DNA of 64,000 bases from Mycolicibacterium madagascariense (GTDB taxonomy: Bacteria; Actinomycetota; Actinomycetes; Mycobacteriales; Mycobacteriaceae). Shown here in pieces: positions 57,661 to 64,000 of the stretch. The stretch spans positions 434,001 to 498,000 of the forward strand of contig NZ_AP022610.1 in assembly GCF_010729665.1 (NCBI RefSeq). The letters are read 5' to 3'. The position numbers and the translations under genes were made by a program. The notes under the pieces were generated by a model. It was given only the letters and a program-made list of their open reading frames with translations. It did not search any database and had not been told where the DNA came from. How positions within the stretch are numbered: position 1 is the first letter of the stretch; every line of letters starts with the position of its first letter.

Positions 57661-59373
57661 CTACCCGCAGACCGCACCCGTCGCCGCCGAGCCCACCAGC
57701 TTGCGGTACTTGGCCAGCACGCCGGTCGGGTACTTGGGCGCCGGCGGGCTGAAACCGGGCTTGCGCGAATCGAATTCGTCGGCGTCGACCAAGACGTCGA
57801 GCGTGCCCTTGCCGACGTCGAGGCGAATGCGGTCACCGTCGCGCACGAAGGCGATGGGTCCGGCGTCGACGGCCTCCGGTGCGATGTGCCCGACGCACAG
57901 GCCCGTGGTGCCGCCGGAGAACCGGCCGTCGGTCATCAGCAGCACGTCCTTGCCGAGCCCGGCGCCCTTGATCGCGCCGGTGATGGCGAGCATCTCGCGC
58001 ATGCCCGGTCCGCCCTTGGGGCCCTCGTAGCGAATGACGACGACGTCGCCGGCGACGATGGTGCCGTCCTCGAGCGCGTCCATCGCCTTGCGCTCGCCGT
58101 CGAAGACGCGCGCGGTGCCCTCGAACACGTCGGAGTCGAAGCCCGCCGACTTGACCACCGCACCCTCGGGCGCCAGCGAGCCGTGCAGGATCGTGATGCC
58201 GCCGGTGGGGTGAATCGGGTTGCCCAGTGCGCGCAGCACCTTGCCGTCGGGATCCGGCGGCGCGATGTGGGCGAGGTTCTCGGCCATCGTCCGGCCGGTG
58301 ACGGTCAGGCAGTCACCGTGCAGCAGACCGGCATCGAGCAGGGCCTTCATGATGACCGGCACGCCGCCGATCTTGTCGACGTCGTACATCACGTGCTTGC
58401 CGAACGGCTTGACGTCGGCGAGGTGCGGCACCTTGGCGCCGACCCGGATGAAGTCGTCGAGGGAGAGCTTGACGTCGGCCTCGTGGGCGATGGCGAGCAG
58501 GTGCAGCACCGCGTTGGTGGAGCCGCCGAACGCCATCACCACGGCGATGGCGTTCTCGAACGCCTCCTTGGTCATGATGTCGCGCGCGGTGATGCCGCGC
58601 TTGAGCAGTTCGACGACGGCCTCGCCGCTGGCCTTGGCGAAGCCGTCGCGGCGGCGGTCGCTGGCGGGCGGGGCGGCACTGCCGGGCAGCGACATCCCGA
58701 TCGCCTCGGCCGCACTCGCCATGGTGTTGGCGGTGTACATGCCGCCGCACGCGCCCTCGCCGGGACAGATGGCCCGCTCGATGGTGTCGACGTCCTCACG
58801 CGACATCAGCCCGCGCGAGCACGCGCCGACCGCCTCGAAGGCGTCGATGATCGTGACGTCGCGCTCGCTGCCGTCGGACAGCACGGCCTTGCCGGGCATG
58901 ATCGACCCGGCGTAGAGGAACACGCTGGCCAGATCGAGGCGGGCGGCGGCCATCAGCATGCCGGGCAGCGACTTGTCACAGCCCGCCAGCAGCACCGACC
59001 CGTCGAGGCGCTCGGCCATCATGACGGTCTCGACGCTGTCGGCGATCACCTCGCGCGAGACCAGCGAGAAATGCATGCCCTCGTGGCCCATCGAGATGCC
59101 GTCGGAGACGGAGATGGTGCCGAACTCCATCGGGAACCCGCCCGCGGCGTGCACGCCCTCCTTGACGGCCTTCGCCAGCCGGTCCAGCGACAGGTTGCAC
59201 GGGGTGATCTCGTTCCACGACGACGCGACGCCGATCTGCGACTTGACCCAGTCGTCGTCACCCATGCCGACCGCGCGGAGCATGCCGCGGGCGGCGGTCT
59301 TCTCGAGGCCGTCGGTGACGTCGCGGCTCCGCGGTTTGACGTCGTGGCTGGTACGAGGCTGATCTGAGGGCAT
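57661..59373 (-). CDS. ilvD: Dihydroxy-acid dehydratase
   Basis: 570 residues, normal length for IlvD. The Fe-S ligands Cys59 ([10 protein letters not shown]), Cys132 ([11 protein letters not shown]) and Cys209 ([12 protein letters not shown]) are all present, as is [20 protein letters not shown] near the C-terminus. It dehydrates dihydroxy-isovalerate and dihydroxy-methylvalerate to the keto acids in valine, isoleucine and leucine (and hence CoA) synthesis. It corresponds to Rv0189c in M. tuberculosis, which is likewise followed on the other strand by the CsoR-type gene Rv0190. I see no leader attenuator. Confidence 0.95.
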   Translation of the reverse strand: MPSDQPRTSHDVKPRSRDVTDGLEKTAARGMLRAVGMGDDDWVKSQIGVASSWNEITPCNLSLDRLAKAVKEGVHAAGGFPMEFGTISVSDGISMGHEGMHFSLVSREVIADSVETVMMAERLDGSVLLAGCDKSLPGMLMAAARLDLASVFLYAGSIMPGKAVLSDGSERDVTIIDAFEAVGACSRGLMSREDVDTIERAICPGEGACGGMYTANTMASAAEAIGMSLPGSAAPPASDRRRDGFAKASGEAVVELLKRGITARDIMTKEAFENAIAVVMAFGGSTNAVLHLLAIAHEADVKLSLDDFIRVGAKVPHLADVKPFGKHVMYDVDKIGGVPVIMKALLDAGLLHGDCLTVTGRTMAENLAHIAPPDPDGKVLRALGNPIHPTGGITILHGSLAPEGAVVKSAGFDSDVFEGTARVFDGERKAMDALEDGTIVAGDVVVIRYEGPKGGPGMREMLAITGAIKGAGLGKDVLLMTDGRFSGGTTGLCVGHIAPEAVDAGPIAFVRDGDRIRLDVGKGTLDVLVDADEFDSRKPGFSPPAPKYPTGVLAKYRKLVGSAATGAVCG

Positions 59374-59414
59374 CGGTCAAGTATGCCCTCGGGTCGTTCG
59401 CCGACCAAACGGGT

Positions 59415-59436
59415 TTGACATACCCCGCAGGGGTAT
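59415..59436 (+). promoter_or_regulatory. Copper-responsive CsoR/RicR operator over a TTGACA -35
   Basis: ATACCCC-GCA-GGGGTAT (59420-59436) is a perfect 7-bp inverted repeat of the type bound by CsoR/RicR. It abuts TTGACA (59415-59420). It lies upstream of the DUF305/CsoR operon, so copper should lift repression of both genes. A TACGGT (59442-59447) could be the -10, giving a nearly leaderless mRNA from the ATG at 59455, though the 21-base spacer is long. Confidence 0.75.
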
Positions 59437-59454
59437 CGGGGTACGGTGGATTCC

Positions 59455-60036
59455 ATGAAGCCGTCGACCGTTCTGGTAGCCGCGATCACCGCGGTGCTGG
59501 TGTCCGCCTGTGCCGCCCACGACTCCGACGGGCCGGCCGCCCACGACCAGGGCGGCGCGTCCACCTCCGCCGCAGCCGTCGTGAACGACGCCGCCGACGT
59601 CACGTTCGCGACCGACATGATCCCGCACCACCAGCAGGCCGTCGCGATGGCGGGCCTGGTGCCCAGCCGCTCGTCGAACCCCGCCGTCGTCACGCTGGCG
59701 TCGAAGATCGCCGCCGCGCAGGGTCCCGAGATCGAGACCATGAGGTCGTTCCTCGCGCAGTGGGGGCACCCCGACGCCGGTCACCAGGACATGTCCGGCA
59801 TGCAGATGCAGGGCATGGTCGACGACGCGACGATGACCCGACTCGAGTCGCTGCGCGGCCAGGAATTCGACACACTCTTCTTGCAGTCGATGATCGGCCA
59901 TCACGAAGGGGCCATCGCCATGGCCAAGACCGAGCTCGCCAACGGCGCCAACGCCGACGCCAAGAACCTGGCCCAGCAGATCGTGACGGCACAGCAGGCC
60001 GAGATCGACCAGATGCAGCAGATGCTGAAGGGGTGA
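59455..60036 (+). CDS. DUF305 lipoprotein, copper-associated
   Basis: 193 residues from ATG 59455 (a GTG at 59446 is possible). A lipoprotein signal ends VSAC. The mature protein is a DUF305 four-helix bundle with the paired motifs DMIPHHQQAVAMA and SMIGHHEGAIAMA, plus a Met/His-rich stretch (HQDMSGMQMQGM). His and Met of this kind bind copper; DUF305 proteins are often found with copper genes. It is co-transcribed with the CsoR-type regulator 2 bases downstream and preceded by a CsoR operator. It probably buffers or delivers copper at the outer face of the membrane. Confidence 0.85.
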   Translation: MKPSTVLVAAITAVLVSACAAHDSDGPAAHDQGGASTSAAAVVNDAADVTFATDMIPHHQQAVAMAGLVPSRSSNPAVVTLASKIAAAQGPEIETMRSFLAQWGHPDAGHQDMSGMQMQGMVDDATMTRLESLRGQEFDTLFLQSMIGHHEGAIAMAKTELANGANADAKNLAQQIVTAQQAEIDQMQQMLKG

Positions 60037-60038
60037 CC

Positions 60039-60344
60039 ATGCCGGAGACGACCGAGGCGACCGAACGCGGCTACTCGTCCGCCAAGACCGACTACGCCAA
60101 GCGGCTGCGGCGCATCGAGGGCCAGGTCAGGGGTGTCGCCAAGATGATCGAGGACGACAAGTACTGCATCGACGTCCTCACCCAGATCAGCGCCGTCAAC
60201 AGCGCGCTGCAGTCCGTCGCGCTCGGGTTGCTCGACGAGCACCTCGGGCACTGCGTGAGCCACGCCGTCGCCGAGGGCGGTGACGAAGCCGAGCGCAAAC
60301 TGGCCGAGGCATCGGCCGCCATCGCGCGTCTGGTCAAGTCCTGA
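60039..60344 (+). CDS. CsoR/RicR-family copper-sensing repressor
   Basis: 101 residues, an all-helical CsoR-family protein ([20 protein letters not shown]). The Cu(I) ligands Cys43, His68 and Cys72 have the same spacing (25 and 4) as Cys36-His61-Cys65 of M. tuberculosis CsoR. The neighbours (ilvD on one side, an L,D-transpeptidase on the other) match Rv0190, which is RicR. It should bind the ATACCCC/GGGGTAT palindrome without copper and release it when copper-loaded, controlling its own operon and probably other copper genes elsewhere. Confidence 0.9.
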   Translation: MPETTEATERGYSSAKTDYAKRLRRIEGQVRGVAKMIEDDKYCIDVLTQISAVNSALQSVALGLLDEHLGHCVSHAVAEGGDEAERKLAEASAAIARLVKS

Positions 60345-60414
60345 GCACGCGCTGGTCGAGGTGGGTGGCCGCCCCGCTGTGCCACACTGGTCTCACGCAC
60401 ATGGGAGGTGGGGT

Positions 60415-61458
60415 ATGCCCCAGCAATCTTTGAATTACCGTCGACGCGTCCGCAGGCTGCAGACGGTGATCGCCGCTGCCGGGCTGGTCGGCGGCCTGGT
60501 GGTCGGTAGCCCGGCCGCCTGGGCCGACCCCGACGCCAACCCCGACCCCTCGGTCATCGATGCGCAACAGCCCGTCGAGCAGCCGGCGCCCGAACCCGCA
60601 CCGGCGCCGTTCGGCTTCGCGCCGCCCGCCGACCCGATGGCGCCCCCGGCCGCCGATCCGCTCGCCCCGCCGTCGCCCGCACCGGTGGCCGCTGCGCCGA
60701 CCGTCATTCCGGCGGGCACGCCCGCAGGGCAGGACCCGACGCCGTACACCGGCCCCCCGGTCTTCGCGCCCCCGAGCTTCAACCCGCTCAACGGCTCGAT
60801 GGTCGGCGTCGCCAAGCCGATCTACATCAACTTCGCCCGCCCCATCGCCAACCGGCAGATGGCGCAGGCCGCCGTGCACGTGTCGTCGGTGCCGCCGGTA
60901 CCCGGAAAGTTCTACTGGCTCAGCGACACTCAGCTGCGCTGGCGCCCCATCGACTTCTGGCCCGCGAACACGGTCGTGAACGTCGACGCCGGTGGCACGA
61001 AGTCGAGCTTCCGCACGGGTGAGTCGCTGGTGGCGACCGTCGACAACACCACCCACCAGATGCAGGTCGTCCGCAACGGCACGCTGGAGAAGACGTTCCC
61101 GGTGTCGATGGGGGAGAAGGGCCACGACACCCCCAACGGCACCTACTACGTCCTGGAGAAGTTCCCCTCGATCGTGATGGACTCGGCGACCTACGGCGTG
61201 CCGAGCACCGCGGCGGGCGGTTACAAGGTGACGGTGCAGAACGCCGTGCGGATCGACAACAGCGGCAACTTCGTGCACAGCGCCCCGTGGTCGGTCGCCG
61301 ACCAGGGCAAGCGCAATGTCAGCCACGGCTGCATCAACCTCAGCGCCGCCAACGCGCAGTGGTTCTACGACAACTTCGGCAGCGGCGACCCGATCGTCGT
61401 GAAGAATTCCGTCGGCACCTACAACCAGAACGACGGTGCCCAGGACTGGCAGATGTAG
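60415..61458 (+). CDS. L,D-transpeptidase (YkuD domain)
   Basis: 347 residues. The signal peptide ends near AAWA (about 37). A Pro/Ala-rich segment follows to about 120, then an Ig-like domain ([20 protein letters not shown]) and the YkuD catalytic domain with [20 protein letters not shown], His304 and Cys306. It forms 3-3 cross-links in peptidoglycan outside the membrane. The position next to the RicR-like gene and zmp1 matches Rv0192 (LdtMt4). GGAGG lies 6 bases before the ATG at 60415. Cys306 would be the carbapenem-reactive nucleophile. Confidence 0.9.
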   Translation: MPQQSLNYRRRVRRLQTVIAAAGLVGGLVVGSPAAWADPDANPDPSVIDAQQPVEQPAPEPAPAPFGFAPPADPMAPPAADPLAPPSPAPVAAAPTVIPAGTPAGQDPTPYTGPPVFAPPSFNPLNGSMVGVAKPIYINFARPIANRQMAQAAVHVSSVPPVPGKFYWLSDTQLRWRPIDFWPANTVVNVDAGGTKSSFRTGESLVATVDNTTHQMQVVRNGTLEKTFPVSMGEKGHDTPNGTYYVLEKFPSIVMDSATYGVPSTAAGGYKVTVQNAVRIDNSGNFVHSAPWSVADQGKRNVSHGCINLSAANAQWFYDNFGSGDPIVVKNSVGTYNQNDGAQDWQM

Positions 61459-61468
61459 CTTCTTCCCG

Positions 61469-61527
61469 GCGAACAGACGCATAGGGCCCTGACACGCGGT
61501 GTGTCAGGGCCCTTTGCGTCTGTTCGC
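61469..61527. terminator. Bidirectional hairpin, 27-bp stem with one mismatch (repeat-family copy 3)
   Basis: Arms 61469-61495 and 61501-61527 pair at 26 of 27 positions around the loop GCGGT. The hairpin fills the gap between the convergent L,D-transpeptidase and zmp1 genes. The first 22 bases of the arm are nearly identical to the hairpin at 46180. Confidence 0.88.
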
Positions 61528-61534
61528 GCGGGAG

Positions 61535-63517
61535 TTAGTTCCAGATGCTGACGCGGCGTTCGGGTTCGAGGTACAGCGCGTCGGCCTCGGTGACGTCGAA
61601 CGCCTCGTAGAACGCGTCGAGGTTGCGCACGATGCCGTTGCACCGGAACTCCGGCGGCGAGTGCGGGTCGATGGCCAGTCGGCGGATGGCCTCGGCGTCG
61701 CGAGACTTGGTGCGCCACACCTGAGCCCAGCCGTAGAACACCCGCTGCACGCCGGTCAGCCCGTCGATCACCGGTGCGGGCTTGCCGCCGAGGGACAGCT
61801 GATAGGCCAGCAGCGCGATCGACAGGCCGCCGAGGTCACCGATGTTCTCGCCGACGGTGAACGCTCCGTTCACGTGCTGGCCGTCGTGCAGCTGGCGCGG
61901 TACGAACTGGTCGTACTGTTCGATCAAAGCCTTCGTCCGCGTACCGAATTCGGCCCGATCGCGGTCGGTCCACCAGTCGACGAGGTTGCCGTCGCCGTCG
62001 TACTTGGCGCCCTGGTCGTCGAAGCCGTGGCCGATCTCGTGTCCGATGACGGCGCCGATGCCACCGTAGTTGGCGGCGTCGTCGGCATCGGCATCGAAGA
62101 ACGGCGGCTGCAGAATCGCTGCGGGAAAGACGATTTCGTTCATGCCGGGGTTGTAGTAGGCATTCACGGTCTGCGGTGTCATGAACCACTCGTCGCGGTC
62201 CACCGGGCCGCCGAGCTTCGCCAGCTCGCGGGCGTAGCCACTTTCGTTGCCGCGCCGGTAGTTTCCGTACAGGTCGGCGCGGTCGATGACGAGTCCCGGG
62301 TAGTCCCGCCACCGCACCGGGTACCCGATCTTCGGGGTGAACTTGTCGAGCTTGGCGAGCGCGCGCTCGCGCGTCTCCGGCGTCATCCACTCGAGGGTGT
62401 CGATGCTGACGCGGTAGGCCTCCCGCAGGTTGGCGACCAATTCGTCCATGCGCGCCTTGGCATCCGGCGGGAAGTGCCGTTCGACGTACAGCTTGCCGAC
62501 GGCGTCGCCCATCAGACTCTCGACGATGGACACGCCGCGCTTCCAGCGGTCGCGGATCTGCTCGGTGCCGCTCAGCGTGCGACCGTAGAAGTCGAAGTTC
62601 TCCTCGACCAGCGCGTCGGTGAGCATCGACGACCGCGAGCTGATCAGCCGCCAGCGCAGCCACCGCTTCCAGTCCTCGAGATCCTCACTCGCCCACAGCC
62701 CTGCGAACGCGACCAGGGCGTCGGGCTGACGGACGACGACCTCGGCGGCGGCCTCGGTGGTGGTGCCGATCGCGGTGATCCAGCCGGCCCAGTCGAAGCC
62801 GGGCGCCTCGGCGGTCAGGTCATCGAACGCGCGCAGGTTGTAGGTCAGATCCGCGTCGCGGCGCTTGATGACGTCCCAGTGCGCAGCCGCAATCCTGGTC
62901 TCCAGAGCCACGATTCGGGCCGCGGTGTCGGCGTGGGCGTCCGACGGGCCGTAGACGAGGGCGAACATCCGCGCGATGTGGCCGGGATAGGCGGCGAGGA
63001 TATCGGCGTGCTTGGCGTCGCGGTAGTAGGACTCGTCGGGCAGTCCGAGGCCGGACTGCGACAGGTGAAGCAGGTAGCGCGTGGAGTCCTTGGAGTCGGT
63101 GTCGACGTACAGGCCGGTGCCGCCGCCCACGCCGGTGCGCTGCAAGCCGCCGAGCACGGCCGCCAGGGCGGTGGGGTCCGCGGCCGCGTCGATGGTCGCC
63201 AACTCGTCGAGCAGCGGCTGCACGCCGACGCGTGCGACGGTCTCGGTGTCCATGAAGCTGGCGTACAGGTCACCGACGCGCTGCGCGTCGGTGTCCGGCT
63301 CGCTGGGCGTCTCGCTCGCCTCGACGATGAGATCGCGCACCTGTTCCTCGGCGCGGTCGGCAAGCAACCGGAAGGCGCCGTCGGTCGCGCGATCGGCGGG
63401 GATGTCGTAGTCGGCCAACCAGCGGCCGTTGACGTGGCCGAACAGGTCGTCCTGGGGGCGGGCGTCGTCGTCGACGTAGGACAGGTCGATACCGGAGTGG
63501 GTCGCTTCCAAGGTCAC
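61535..63517 (-). CDS. zmp1: Zinc metalloprotease Zmp1 (peptidase family M13)
   Basis: 660 residues, close to M. tuberculosis Zmp1 (Rv0198c), with the same opening (SGIDLS, DARPQDDLFGHVNGRWLA) and end (RRVSIWN). The zinc site is His493-Glu494-His497 (IGHEIGHGFDDQ), with the third ligand Glu in ENIGDLGG and the substrate-binding NAYYNPGMNEIVFP. There is no signal peptide, yet the M. tuberculosis enzyme is found outside the cell; it is a neprilysin-like oligopeptidase implicated in phagosome and inflammasome evasion. The GTG at 63517 matches the known N-terminus; GGAGGG immediately precedes it. The frame extends upstream to 63592 without support. Confidence 0.93.
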   Translation of the reverse strand: MTLEATHSGIDLSYVDDDARPQDDLFGHVNGRWLADYDIPADRATDGAFRLLADRAEEQVRDLIVEASETPSEPDTDAQRVGDLYASFMDTETVARVGVQPLLDELATIDAAADPTALAAVLGGLQRTGVGGGTGLYVDTDSKDSTRYLLHLSQSGLGLPDESYYRDAKHADILAAYPGHIARMFALVYGPSDAHADTAARIVALETRIAAAHWDVIKRRDADLTYNLRAFDDLTAEAPGFDWAGWITAIGTTTEAAAEVVVRQPDALVAFAGLWASEDLEDWKRWLRWRLISSRSSMLTDALVEENFDFYGRTLSGTEQIRDRWKRGVSIVESLMGDAVGKLYVERHFPPDAKARMDELVANLREAYRVSIDTLEWMTPETRERALAKLDKFTPKIGYPVRWRDYPGLVIDRADLYGNYRRGNESGYARELAKLGGPVDRDEWFMTPQTVNAYYNPGMNEIVFPAAILQPPFFDADADDAANYGGIGAVIGHEIGHGFDDQGAKYDGDGNLVDWWTDRDRAEFGTRTKALIEQYDQFVPRQLHDGQHVNGAFTVGENIGDLGGLSIALLAYQLSLGGKPAPVIDGLTGVQRVFYGWAQVWRTKSRDAEAIRRLAIDPHSPPEFRCNGIVRNLDAFYEAFDVTEADALYLEPERRVSIWN

Positions 63518-63590
63518 CCCTCCATCCTGCCACCGCCCGACCGTCGCGTGCCGGGACGCCAGGTGAGCGGGGCCAGGTACCCTCGCGCCC

Positions 63591-64000
63591 ATGCCCGACG
63601 ACGAGCAAACCCAGGTGGGCGGCGGGACGACCGGCTACGGGATCGCCTCCGCCGTGCTCGGCGTGCTGTCCGTGGCCGCCGTCGTCCTCGCCGTCATGAT
63701 GTGGATCGGCCACCGGCACGAGGTCGACGACCGCGCGTACCAGACGCGCGTGCTGCAGGCCGCTGCCGACTGGACGAACGTGCTGGTAAACATGAATTCC
63801 GGCACCGTGACGCAGAGCATGAAGACGCTGCACGACGGTACCGTCGGCCAGCTCAACGCCAACTTCGAGACCGCCGTCGAGCCGTTCAGCCAGGTGATGC
63901 AGAAGCTGCAGTCCCAGACCGTCGGCCAGGTCGAGTCCGTCGCCATCGAGTCGCTGCACCACGCCACGCCCGGCGACCCCGGTCTGCCGACGCTGCCGTC
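63591..64000 (+). CDS. Mce-associated membrane protein (3' end outside the window)
   Basis: Only the first 136 codons are present. A short hydrophilic N-terminus precedes one membrane helix (YGIASAVLGVLSVAAVVLAV), then an extracytoplasmic segment ALQ-type domain: RAYQTRVLQAAADWTNVLVN, then SVAIESLHHATPG. The pattern of one helix and a NTF2-like/Mce-associated domain, and the position just after divergent zmp1, match Rv0199. It may form part of, or stabilise, an Mce-type lipid importer. Confidence 0.75.
   Translation, partial: MPDDEQTQVGGGTTGYGIASAVLGVLSVAAVVLAVMMWIGHRHEVDDRAYQTRVLQAAADWTNVLVNMNSGTVTQSMKTLHDGTVGQLNANFETAVEPFSQVMQKLQSQTVGQVESVAIESLHHATPGDPGLPTLP

Overview
The window is high-GC actinobacterial DNA and almost certainly comes from a fast-growing mycobacterium (Mycolicibacterium-like). 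Several things point there. The synthetase reads out as an exochelin-type siderophore assembly line. There is an IdeR-type iron box and a KstR-type box, an F420-family oxidoreductase, and HadA-like and Sap/GAP-like proteins. The right end (ilvD, a copper-sensing CsoR/RicR regulator, an L,D-transpeptidase, a Zmp1 M13 protease, an Mce-associated membrane protein) follows the order I recall for M. tuberculosis Rv0189c-Rv0199. Identification is from sequence reading and memory of families; no searches were run.

Region 1 (1-20.5 kb) is iron acquisition. A 5'-truncated giant NRPS gene holds the end of one condensation domain and then five A-PCP units, two epimerases and a terminal thioesterase. Specificity codes read by eye give beta-Ala, N5-OH-Orn (D), Thr (D), N5-OH-Orn (L) and one unassigned residue. 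This is collinear with exochelin MS plus an extra last module. After a methylenetetrahydrofolate-reductase-like gene comes a siderophore-binding lipoprotein whose start codon is overlapped by an IdeR box.

Region 2 (20.5-28.1 kb) holds housekeeping and accessory genes: an SGNH esterase lipoprotein, a PHP-domain phosphatase, the HrpA helicase (with a 24-bp in-frame tandem duplication), an epoxide hydrolase, an orphan HadA-like hotdog dehydratase and a 72-residue secreted protein.

Region 3 (28.1-32.4 kb) is the least explained part. Two tandem minus-strand genes encode large exported, Lys/Glu/Ala-rich coiled-coil proteins. Each is built from about five copies of the same roughly 80-115-residue repeat, and each ends in a disordered tail; one tail is a long period-5 Lys-Pro repeat. 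I recognise no described family.

Region 4 (32.5-46.2 kb): an LLM-type oxidoreductase, a MOSC protein, a GAP/Sap-like membrane protein, a paired acyl-CoA dehydrogenase operon, UDP-glucose dehydrogenase, two glycosyltransferases, a translationally coupled DrrABC-type ABC exporter, and a DUF1295/FAD-oxidoreductase pair preceded by a KstR-type palindrome.

Region 5 (46.2-57.6 kb): an O-methyltransferase with a divergent LysR regulator, a frameshifted acyl-CoA carboxyltransferase gene, and an amide-nitrogen cluster (alpha/beta hydrolase, formamidase, NCS1 permease, MarR and AmiC-like sensor). The cluster's promoters share one 18-bp motif. An SRPBCC/serine-hydrolase operon follows.

Region 6 (57.6-64 kb): ilvD, a copper-responsive DUF305 lipoprotein/CsoR operon with its operator, an L,D-transpeptidase, zmp1, and the start of an Mce-associated protein. 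Long hairpins, three of them related in sequence, sit in several intergenic gaps.
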